Source of the DNA: a bacterium
GTDB lineage: Bacteria; AUK180
NCBI GenBank assembly: GCA_023144005.1
Contig: JAGLGN010000021.1
Coordinates: 1-64,000, forward strand
Direction: 5' to 3'
Length of the DNA stretch: 64,000 nt
The stretch's first letter is position 1. Every line of letters begins with the position of its first letter. Made by a program: the position numbers and the translations under genes. The notes under the pieces were generated by a model, which saw nothing but the letters and a program-made list of their open reading frames with translations, was not told the origin of the DNA and ran no database searches. Shown here piece after piece: positions 46,699 to 54,014 of this stretch.

Positions 46699-48635
46699 AA
46701 TGCCGCCTCCAGCATTGCTCTGAGCTGTGTGATATCGAACCATTTTTGTTGTGATGCGCCTGTAGGACATGCGCCAGAACATGATCCGCAACCCTTGCAG
46801 AGTATCTCATTCACTACAGCGAGACGGGTTCCGTCGGACTGTTCTTCAGAAGTTATCGCGTCATACGGGCATATTCCGACACAGATACCGCAGCCGGCGC
46901 AGATATCTTCATCTACCCATGCAGTTATAGGTTCGGCTTCATATTCCCCCTGGTTCATCAGGCGGATCGCCCTTGCGGCGGCAGCGCTTGCCTGCGCGAC
47001 AGCATCCGGAATATCTTTCGGGCCCTGAACGGTACCGGCGAGGAATACTCCCTCAATGAGAGTATCAACAGGCCTGAATTTGGGATGGGCTTCCTGAAGG
47101 AAACCGTCAGAACTCTTTGATATCCTCAGAATGTCCCTGATCGTCTCTGTCCCCTTATTGGGTTCAAGTCCGACCGAAAGAACGACCGTGTCAAATTCCG
47201 ATTCGATAAATGATCTGGAAAGCGTATCTTCGACCTTGAGTTTGAGTTTCTTTGTATCAGGATTCTCTTCGATCTCGGCAACCCGGCCTCTTATGTATTT
47301 AACACCGCTTTTCTGCGCCCTTTTATAATACTCCTCAAAGCCCTTGCCATAAGTTCTCATATCGGTATAGAAGATACTGATATCCTTCTTCGGATCCGAC
47401 CTTTTCATCAATTGAGCGAGTTTTGTCGCATACATGCAGCAGACCCTGGAACAGTATTCCCTGTTGATCTGCTCATCTCTGGAGCCCACGCATTGAATGA
47501 GAGCGATCTTCTTGCCGACCTCTGCGAGTTTCTTGCCTTCCGCCTCACAACCGATGATCCTTTCCATTTCAAGAGCATTGTAAACATTCTCGAACTTGCC
47601 GAAACCGAACATGGGCTTCTTCTTGGCGTCAAAGATGTCAAATCCTGTAGCGATGATTATCGTATCAACAGTGAACTTGACCTTCTCGGGATAGAGATCA
47701 TAATTGATGGCATCCGCTTCACAAGCATCCCGGCATTTGGAACATGCCAGCGGGAAAAGCCCCAGACAATGATCTGTATCAAGAACATATGAATGCGGCA
47801 CCGCGATATCTGAAGTTATATAAATTGCCTTTCTCAGAGATAGCCCTTCATTGTACTCATCAGGCACATCAATGGGACATACAGGCACACAATCACCACA
47901 GGCGGTACATTTTACCGGGTCCACATAAGTCGGCCGTTTATTGACGGTCACTTCGTAATTTCCAAGATAACCGGTGATCGATTCCACCTGTGAATATGTC
48001 ATCAGTTCGATATTCTTATTGGCGGGCACATCTGACATCTTAGGAGAAAGAATACACGCCGAACAATCCTCGGTGGGGAATGTCTTGGAAAGCTGAGCCA
48101 TATGGCCGCCTATGGAAGGTTCTTTTTCGACCAGATAAACCTTGAATCCGGCATCGCCCAAGTCGAGGGATGCCTGAATGCCAGCGATTCCCGCTCCAAC
48201 TACAAGCACTCTTTTTCCAATGGGCATTTTCTTAGAGTCAAGAGGCGTATCCAGTCTTACCTTGGAAATAGCGATCTTTGTAAGATCGATCGCCTTATCG
48301 GTAGCCTCTTTGGGAAAGTTATAATGCGCCCATGAGCATTGCTCTCTGATATTAGCCATCTCGAGAACATACGGGTTAAGTCCAGCGGTTTCCATAACCC
48401 TCATAAAGGTCAGGCCTTGGAATTGCGGCGAACATGCGGAAACAACGACCTTATCAAGTTTGTATTCTTTAATATCGTTGAGCATAAGGGTCTGTCCGTC
48501 ATTGGAACAGAGATGGGAATTATCCTTGACAAGAACCACATCCCCTTCCAATTTCGCCGCCTCTACAACTTTATTAATGTCAACAACTTCAGATATATTA
48601 CCTCCGCAGTGACATACATATACTCCGATCCTCAC
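46695..48635 (-). CDS. hdrA: heterodisulfide reductase subunit A (electron-bifurcating flavoprotein)
   Basis: A 646-residue flavoprotein, the size of HdrA in methanogens. It has the N-terminal domain with VYVCHCGGN (6-13), the FAD-binding GAGIAG (147-152), C191/C194 in the inserted cluster region, a ferredoxin motif at C243-C253 and two C-terminal [4Fe-4S] motifs (CAGCGICVGICP and CKGCGSCSGACP). HdrA is the site of flavin-based bifurcation in Hdr-Mvh. The start is GTG within a GTGA overlap with the korC stop, so hdrA is translationally coupled to the KOR genes. The next gene, mvhD, overlaps its end. Confidence 0.94.
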   Translation of the reverse strand: MRIGVYVCHCGGNISEVVDINKVVEAAKLEGDVVLVKDNSHLCSNDGQTLMLNDIKEYKLDKVVVSACSPQFQGLTFMRVMETAGLNPYVLEMANIREQCSWAHYNFPKEATDKAIDLTKIAISKVRLDTPLDSKKMPIGKRVLVVGAGIAGIQASLDLGDAGFKVYLVEKEPSIGGHMAQLSKTFPTEDCSACILSPKMSDVPANKNIELMTYSQVESITGYLGNYEVTVNKRPTYVDPVKCTACGDCVPVCPIDVPDEYNEGLSLRKAIYITSDIAVPHSYVLDTDHCLGLFPLACSKCRDACEADAINYDLYPEKVKFTVDTIIIATGFDIFDAKKKPMFGFGKFENVYNALEMERIIGCEAEGKKLAEVGKKIALIQCVGSRDEQINREYCSRVCCMYATKLAQLMKRSDPKKDISIFYTDMRTYGKGFEEYYKRAQKSGVKYIRGRVAEIEENPDTKKLKLKVEDTLSRSFIESEFDTVVLSVGLEPNKGTETIRDILRISKSSDGFLQEAHPKFRPVDTLIEGVFLAGTVQGPKDIPDAVAQASAAAARAIRLMNQGEYEAEPITAWVDEDICAGCGICVGICPYDAITSEEQSDGTRLAVVNEILCKGCGSCSGACPTGASQQKWFDITQLRAMLEAAL

Positions 48636-49195
48636 TTTTTACCTCCACTTTTTCTTCTCTTTGAAGGCTTGTAATTGAACCCTACCTCAAAGGCCTTGAG
48701 ATTCAGGTCTATGAATTTAGCAGGGACTGATTCTTTGATCGCTCTTAACATAGACTCGCGGCTGGCAAGCTTTGTTTGGGCTATGACAAAGCCCACCATA
48801 ACTATATTTGCTACAATTCTCTTTCCAAGTTCCTCCGCAAGTCGCGTGGCGGGGATCGCCAATGCATTATACTTGGAATGATCCTGTACAACTGAAACAA
48901 GGTCATTATCATACAAAAGAGTCCCCTTGTTCTTCAGATCCGGCAAGAATTTATCGTAACCGGCCTGTGAAAGGGCAACAAGGATATCAGTTGTATCGAC
49001 AAGAGGATAGTTGATCGCCTTTTTATCTATGACAAGCTGAGAACTGCAGGCACCGCCGCGCGCTTCCGGCCCGTATGCCTGTGTCATAGATGCCTGTTTT
49101 CCGTCATATATGGCTGTCGCTTTACCGACGATATATGCGGAAAGGATCACACCCTGTCCTCCGTAACCAGAAAATTTTACTCTTAATTCACTCAT
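48632..49195 (-). CDS. korC: 2-oxoglutarate:ferredoxin oxidoreductase gamma subunit
   Basis: A 187-residue KorC/PorG-type subunit with the N-terminal SGYGGQGVILSAYIVGKA and EARGGACSSQ segments. It completes the KOR complex with KorB and the KorD-KorA fusion encoded just upstream, order A-B-C. Stop codon overlaps the hdrA GTG start. The exact 2-oxoacid cannot be read from this subunit; the gene order with fumarase and fumarate reductase favours 2-oxoglutarate. Confidence 0.92.
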   Translation of the reverse strand: MSELRVKFSGYGGQGVILSAYIVGKATAIYDGKQASMTQAYGPEARGGACSSQLVIDKKAINYPLVDTTDILVALSQAGYDKFLPDLKNKGTLLYDNDLVSVVQDHSKYNALAIPATRLAEELGKRIVANIVMVGFVIAQTKLASRESMLRAIKESVPAKFIDLNLKAFEVGFNYKPSKRRKSGGKK

Positions 49196-49204
49196 CCCTC
49201 ACTC

Positions 49205-50092
49205 CTATTCCTGTGAAAGGGATTTTTCATAGTCCCTGTGCTTTTTGACTTCTCCGTGAATTCCGGTCTGAACATTTTCCCAGAAACTCGGTTTTGGCTT
49301 ATTCACGAAAACACCGCAGACGATGGGATTTTCAAGATCCATTGGAATATCGTTGGGGTTCGCGCTGTGATCAATAACAGATCTCTTGCCGAAATGGTCC
49401 AGAAGATCAAGACCGGAGCCCTTTTTGTTCTTTCTCGCGAATACCGTAGGACATGGCGAGACGATCTCAATGAATGAGAACCCCTTATTATTGACCGCTT
49501 CCACGATAGAATCCGTCATCCTTCTGATATGAAGAGAGGTCCATCTGGCAACATATGTCGCACCGCTGCTGGTTACAAGGCTCACAAGATTAAACGGTGG
49601 CTCGTAATTCTTGAACGGTGCCGTGCTGCTGTATGCCTTTAAAGGAGTTGTGGGAGCTGTCTGTCCGCCTGTCATACCGTAGATAAAGTTATTGACACAG
49701 ATAACAGTAAGATCAATATTTCTCCTTGCCGCATGGATCAGATGATTACCGCCTATTGCGAATAAGTCACCATCACCGGATATTACAACCGTGGTCAGGT
49801 CTCTATTAGCCAATTTTATCCCGGTAGCAAAAGGAATTGCCCTTCCGTGAGTAGTATGATAGGAATCCACCTTCACATAACCGGCGACCCTTGCGGTACA
49901 GCCGATGCCCGATACAACGGCAACCTTATCAAAATCTATGCCCGCTTTCTTAATAGCTTCGGTAAATGCCGTAAGATTGGTTCCAAGGCCGCAGCCGGGG
50001 CACCATATATGCGGCATTCTATCCATTCTAAGAAAATCTTCCATCGGATGCTGACTTGAATTTTTTGGAGCCTTGCTCTTATTTTTTGCCAT
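49205..50092 (-). CDS. korB: 2-oxoglutarate:ferredoxin oxidoreductase beta subunit
   Basis: The thiamine diphosphate-binding subunit. In the 295-residue protein, WCPGCGLG (Cys31, Cys34) and GIGCTAR supply [4Fe-4S] ligands and GDGD (106-109) with NNFIYGMTGGQ forms the TPP-Mg site. The ATG at 50090-50092 has GAGGAGG at six to seven bases; a TTG two codons upstream is less likely. It overlaps the end of korA by 14 bp. With ferredoxin reduced enough, the enzyme can carboxylate succinyl-CoA to 2-oxoglutarate. Confidence 0.93.
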   Translation of the reverse strand: MAKNKSKAPKNSSQHPMEDFLRMDRMPHIWCPGCGLGTNLTAFTEAIKKAGIDFDKVAVVSGIGCTARVAGYVKVDSYHTTHGRAIPFATGIKLANRDLTTVVISGDGDLFAIGGNHLIHAARRNIDLTVICVNNFIYGMTGGQTAPTTPLKAYSSTAPFKNYEPPFNLVSLVTSSGATYVARWTSLHIRRMTDSIVEAVNNKGFSFIEIVSPCPTVFARKNKKGSGLDLLDHFGKRSVIDHSANPNDIPMDLENPIVCGVFVNKPKPSFWENVQTGIHGEVKKHRDYEKSLSQE

Positions 50093-51551
50093 GTGCAACC
50101 TCCTCGATAGCTTTCACAATATCATTAAAATCGTGTATGCCGCCACCCGCGTGTGTAACTCCCTTCGTCCTTGCATCCGGGAACGCGCACCTTTCCACTT
50201 CAAGCGCGATCTGCCCGAGATTCAATTCAGGGACAACAAATCCGGCGCATTTACGCGAGAGTTCTTTAATTCTCTGCTCAGGGAACGGCCATACCGTGAT
50301 CAAGCGCATATAGCCGACCTTTATTCCTTTCTTCTTTGCCTTTTCTATGGCAGGAATTACGGTCCTTGCCGTAATTCCGTAACAAACGACTATCACATCT
50401 GCACCCTCGATATCGATCTCCTCGATCATCATGATATCGTCGATGTTCTTGGTGATCTTTTCGACAAGACGGGTAACCACACTTTTCTGACATTGCTCGG
50501 TCATATCAGGATATCCCCTCTCATCATGGGTCAGGCCCGTAGTGTGATAACGATATCCGTCTCCCGCTTTCGCAAAGTCAGGTATCATACTCTTGCCAAT
50601 TTCATATGGAAGGTACTTATCGGTGGATTTATTTGTGTATTTCCTGTCAAATATTTCGATCTCTTCTACAGGAGGTATCACGACTTTCTCCGTCATATGG
50701 CCGACTATGGCATCCGTCATTATAAATACGGGCAGCCGGTATTTCTCCGCCAGATTAAAAGCTCTGATCGTGAGGTCGAATATTTCCTGCGGTGATTTCG
50801 GGCATAATGATATAGAGCCGTAATCCCCGTGTGAACCCCATTTCGCCTGCATCATATCGCTCTGGCCCCAGGAGGTCGGAAGTCCGGTCGAGGGAGAACC
50901 CCTTTGAACATTTACAACCACACAGGGGGCTTCCATCATCATGCCGAGGCCGATATTTTCGGTCATAAGCGAGATACCGGGGCCGGATGTTGCCGTAAAG
51001 GACTTCATGCCGGCGAATGACGCGCCGATTATGCTGGCCATTGAAGCTATCTCATCTTCGAATTGAATAAATACACCGTCCAGCATAGGCAGCCGATAGG
51101 CCATCCTCTCAGCGATCTCGCTCGCCGGTGTGATCGGATATCCGCCGAAGAAACGGCAGCCGGCGGCGATGGCGCCTTCCGCGCATGCGATATCGCCCTG
51201 CATGAAAAATTCACCTTTCATTGTGCTTTTTACAATTGGCAGATTCTTGTTCCTGTTCGCGTAAACCTTTTTTACTTCTGGCTTTACTTCTTCTACTTCC
51301 TCTTCCGTGGTGATGTAGATAGCGAAATCAGGACATATCCGTTCGCAAAGGCCGCAAAAGGTACAATTCTCTTCATTGATCACTTCGGGCGGATGATACC
51401 CTTTCTCATTGAACTGAGTGGAAATTCCCAGTACATCCCGTGGACAGTGTTCAACGCAGAAATCACATCCTTTACACCTGTCTTCAAGGATAATGATCTT
51501 GCCTTTTATCCTTTTCGTGCCGGATCCTGCGGGTTTAGCATGGCTTGCCAT
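50079..51551 (-). CDS. korA: 2-oxoglutarate:ferredoxin oxidoreductase, delta-alpha fusion
   Basis: A 490-residue fusion. Residues 20-78 are a two-[4Fe-4S] ferredoxin (C26-C36 and C63-C73) equal to KorD, and the rest from about 110 is KorA with EGAIAAGCRFFGGYPITP (GYPITP at 137-142) and SGPGISLMTENIG. KorD and KorA are often separate genes; here the fusion secures the ferredoxin next to the catalytic core. It is 54 bp downstream of fumarase beta and has a strong AAAGGAGAG site. Electrons enter or leave through ferredoxin. Confidence 0.94.
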   Translation of the reverse strand: MASHAKPAGSGTKRIKGKIIILEDRCKGCDFCVEHCPRDVLGISTQFNEKGYHPPEVINEENCTFCGLCERICPDFAIYITTEEEVEEVKPEVKKVYANRNKNLPIVKSTMKGEFFMQGDIACAEGAIAAGCRFFGGYPITPASEIAERMAYRLPMLDGVFIQFEDEIASMASIIGASFAGMKSFTATSGPGISLMTENIGLGMMMEAPCVVVNVQRGSPSTGLPTSWGQSDMMQAKWGSHGDYGSISLCPKSPQEIFDLTIRAFNLAEKYRLPVFIMTDAIVGHMTEKVVIPPVEEIEIFDRKYTNKSTDKYLPYEIGKSMIPDFAKAGDGYRYHTTGLTHDERGYPDMTEQCQKSVVTRLVEKITKNIDDIMMIEEIDIEGADVIVVCYGITARTVIPAIEKAKKKGIKVGYMRLITVWPFPEQRIKELSRKCAGFVVPELNLGQIALEVERCAFPDARTKGVTHAGGGIHDFNDIVKAIEEVAHGKK

Positions 51552-51605
51552 GTGTCTCTCCTTTAAAATATTCCGAATTCTTTGTAAGCATTAAATATAC
51601 AGAGC

Positions 51606-52163
51606 TCATTCTTCATTATATTTTTTCATGCCTTCTTCATAAAGGTCGCTTCCAAATGTATCATTTGCAACGATGCAGGGGAAATCCACGACCTCAAGTC
51701 TTCTAACGGCTTCCGATTTCAGGTCCTCATATGCGATTATCTCGGCTTTTTTGATCGTTTTCGCGATCAGTGCGGCTGCGCCGCCGACCGCGGCAAGATA
51801 AACCGCAGTATTCTTCACCATTGAATCAAGAACCTCTTTAGACCGATTCCCCTTTCCGATAGTGGCTTTCAGGCCGATATCCAGAAGTGCCGGGGTGTAA
51901 GGGTCCATTCGGTAACTCGTGGTGGGCCCTGCCGAACCGATAGCATATCCGGGTTTAGCGGGTGCCGGGCCGACATAATAGATCACCGCGCCGTTTATAT
52001 CGAACGGGAGATCCTTTCCTTCTTTAACCAATTGTACAAGCCGTTTATGCGCGGCATCACGGGCGGTATAAATTATTCCGGTGAGCAGAACCTTATCTCC
52101 GATCTTCAACTTCTTAAGGTCTTCGACTGCCAAGGGTGTGTTGAGTTTATATACTTCAGCCAT
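51606..52163 (-). CDS. fumarate hydratase class I, beta subunit
   Basis: A 185-residue protein matching the C-terminal (beta) part of class I fumarase or tartrate dehydratase. The segments VYYVGPAPAKPGYAIGSAGPTTSYRMD and KGNRS are characteristic (first one read across about 64-90). The alpha subunit with the Fe-S cysteines is encoded 102 bp upstream. It hydrates fumarate or dehydrates malate and feeds the fumarate reductase; tartrate dehydratase is an alternative but the operon argues for fumarase. Confidence 0.92.
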   Translation of the reverse strand: MAEVYKLNTPLAVEDLKKLKIGDKVLLTGIIYTARDAAHKRLVQLVKEGKDLPFDINGAVIYYVGPAPAKPGYAIGSAGPTTSYRMDPYTPALLDIGLKATIGKGNRSKEVLDSMVKNTAVYLAAVGGAAALIAKTIKKAEIIAYEDLKSEAVRRLEVVDFPCIVANDTFGSDLYEEGMKKYNEE

Positions 52164-52216
52164 TTTGTTCTCCTTTATAAAATTTGTTCAAAGTTCCAAA
52201 GCTCTTCTTTTCTTCA

Positions 52217-52246
52217 CTAGCCTCTAACCTCGAACCTCTAACCTCT
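52217..52246 (-). repeat. AGAGGTT-type repeat between fumarase genes
   Basis: On the gene strand a run of AGAGGTTCGAGGTTAGAGG units starts 19 bp after the fumarase alpha stop and lies within the 102-bp gap to the beta subunit gene. It is inside a probable operon, so it would be transcribed. Confidence 0.65.
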
Positions 52247-52265
52247 GAGCTTTTCATATGATGCT

Positions 52266-53111
52266 TCATATGACTACTACCTTATGTCTTGCTGCATGAC
52301 AATTGATGTTGACAGCAACCGGCATTGATGCGATATGACAGGGAATGTATTCAATAAATACATCCAGAGCCGTGGTCTTTCCGCCCAATCCCATGGGGCC
52401 TATCCCAAGTTTGTTGATCCTTTCAAGCAGCTCTACCTCGACCTTAGCCATTACAGGGTCGCTGCTACGCTGGCCGATATCACGAAGAAGTGATTTTTTC
52501 GCCAGTATCGCGCTTTTTTCGAAATCACCGCCGATACCGACTCCGACTACAACTGGAGGGCAAGGGTTGCCCTTGGATCTTCTTACTCTATCAATAACAA
52601 AATTCTTGACGCCTTCAATGCCGTCAGCGGCTTTCATCATCTGCACTTCGCTCATATTTTCCGCGCCGCCGCCTTTCGGGGCAACCGTGATCTTTATGCT
52701 GTCTCCGGGAACTACTGTAAGATGTATGATAGCGGGTGTATTATCCCCGGTGTTCTTTCTTTCTATGACGGGATCGCCTACCATCGATTTTCTAAGATAA
52801 CCCTCTTCATAGCCCTGTCTGACACCTTCATTGATGCTTTCCTCAAAATCGCCGCCTGTGACATGAACTTCCTGCCCGAGCTCAACGAAAAATACCGCGA
52901 CTCCGGTATCCTGACAAATGGGCATCTTTTCGGTCTCGGATATCTCGTGATTATCTAAAATAATATTCAAGATCTCCTTCGCCGTAGGAGAACTCTCCTC
53001 GCTGACCGCTTTTTTGATAGCATCCGACACATCTTTGCCAATATAGTAATTGGCATCAATGACAAGTTTTTTCACCGTTTCGGTGATCTTAGAAACATCT
53101 ATTTCTCTCAA
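52266..53111 (-). CDS. fumarate hydratase class I, alpha subunit
   Basis: A 281-residue subunit with the three cysteines of the catalytic [4Fe-4S] cluster in MPICQDTG, GNPCPPVVVG and INCHAARH. Segments GGGAENMSE and GPMGLGGKTTALDV are typical of the family. The start is TTG: AGGAGG lies at a good distance, and the next in-frame Met is at about residue 63, directly before the first cluster cysteine, too late. It heads the 16-kb cluster and has a promoter about 210 bp upstream, leaving a long leader. Oxygen-labile class I fumarases suit an anaerobe. Confidence 0.93.
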   Translation of the reverse strand: MREIDVSKITETVKKLVIDANYYIGKDVSDAIKKAVSEESSPTAKEILNIILDNHEISETEKMPICQDTGVAVFFVELGQEVHVTGGDFEESINEGVRQGYEEGYLRKSMVGDPVIERKNTGDNTPAIIHLTVVPGDSIKITVAPKGGGAENMSEVQMMKAADGIEGVKNFVIDRVRRSKGNPCPPVVVGVGIGGDFEKSAILAKKSLLRDIGQRSSDPVMAKVEVELLERINKLGIGPMGLGGKTTALDVFIEYIPCHIASMPVAVNINCHAARHKVVVI

Positions 53112-53296
53112 AGCTGCCTCCTGATAAGTATTGTATTATGTTGTTGATGAATTTCTATATAAAGACGAACCGCTTGGGGTTTACGGTGCATTGAATTCCA
53201 CTGGTTTGTGAATGCTTTTTAATTGAAAATCACGAAAGTCCCCTACACAGAATAGCGGGGTTTGCCTAATAGAAGAATGAGTGCATTTTCTACTAC

Positions 53297-53309
53297 ATGG
53301 TATTACCAT
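53297..53309. promoter_or_regulatory. possible operator in the fumarase leader
   Basis: ATGGTATTACCAT is a 5+5 inverted repeat around a 3-bp centre and lies just downstream of the predicted transcription start of the fumarase-KOR-Hdr cluster. Such a place suits a repressor site, but it is short and unsupported by other evidence. Confidence 0.25.
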
Positions 53310-53321
53310 AACTTCGCGTAT

Positions 53322-53349
53322 ATTTTACTATATATAAGTTAAATGTCAA
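53322..53349 (-). promoter_or_regulatory. sigma-70 promoter of the fumarase-KOR-Hdr-Frd cluster
   Basis: On the minus strand TTGACA (complement of 53344-53349) and TAAAAT (complement of 53322-53327) are 16 bp apart. The predicted start near 53315 leaves a leader of about 200 nt before the TTG start of fumarase alpha; I recognise no riboswitch in it. Confidence 0.55.
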
Positions 53350-53374
53350 GGGGTTTTTTAAGGTATTTTCTCCT

Positions 53375-53529
53375 AGTGTTCCGATTCACAAATACGATAA
53401 TAGTGGCTGGTGCTATTTTGTTTCGTATTCAAGGAGCGAGGAACGCCGCATACCCCCTGCGGTATGTAAGCAACGAGCAACGCAGAAGACAGAAAAAGAG
53501 CTTCAGCCCGAAGGGAATCTCATCTTTGA
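53375..53529 (+). repeat. long composite dispersed repeat
   Basis: The element begins with a divergent, inverted copy of the GAAACAGAGCACT motif (53375-53393), continues with a stretch matching the complement of 10266-10319 (from about 53404 to 53446), a hairpin CATACC/GGTATG (53449-53466), and ends with the 53-bp repeat shared with 121-173 (53477-53529). The order shows that modules seen separately elsewhere belong to one larger family. The rest of the 903-bp gap to tolC (53530-53877) has no gene I can support. Confidence 0.7.
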
Positions 53530-53877
53530 ATTGTCAATGTAAAATTGACAATTTAATAAAGATTATTTGATGGAGTTTTGACCCATCTTTGTTCCCATGT
53601 CATTTTTTGCGACGATACTCACCACGGCCATCATTCATTAAAATCCCAAAACTCGTTAGCTTTCGCTCACTCAGACAATTGGATATTTTCGGCTTCGCCA
53701 CCATTCATTCCTGCCGTTAAAAATGTCAATGTCGCTTAAATGGTTCAAAACTCTTTTGGGTTGGTCGCCCGGCGCTGCCGGGCTCCCGTTGAGCGGATGC
53801 GGGAAGGAAATAAAGAAGAGGAGAATGTCATCCAGAGGGAGTTTGCGACCGTGGGATCCAGTTTTATTTCATCCTGG

Positions 53878-53949
53878 CTCCCACTTTACACTTCACACAC
53901 ATCGTTCGCTGCGCGAACGACTGTTAGGGTATTTATGAAACAGTACACT
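53878..53949 (+). repeat. composite repeat element with hairpin, upstream of tolC
   Basis: Pyrimidine-rich units (ACTTTACACTTCACACACA, 53881-53899) are followed by a perfect 8-bp hairpin TCGTTCGCTGCGCGAACGA (53902-53920) and by TTTATGAAACAGTACACT (53932-53949). It matches the element at 9951-10058 in order but not in stem sequence. Confidence 0.7.
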
Positions 53950-54003
53950 GGCTACAAAATCATGAAAATTTGATAAAAATGAAATATTAGATGGCAAATC
54001 GGG

Positions 54004-54009
54004 TATAAT
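54004..54009 (+). promoter_or_regulatory. -10 box directly upstream of tolC
   Basis: A perfect TATAAT ends only 5 bp before the tolC ATG and there is no Shine-Dalgarno, the arrangement expected for a leaderless transcript starting at the A of the ATG. A -35 box at the right distance is poor. Confidence 0.4.
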
Positions 54010-54014
54010 ATCAT

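Noticed and set aside
53112-53315. Known riboswitch in the fumarase leader
   Set aside because: I could not recognise any conserved riboswitch core in the leader.
53723-53973. Overlapping plus-strand frames of 71-77 codons upstream of tolC
   Set aside because: They run through the composite repeat and hairpin, and their products look like random translation.
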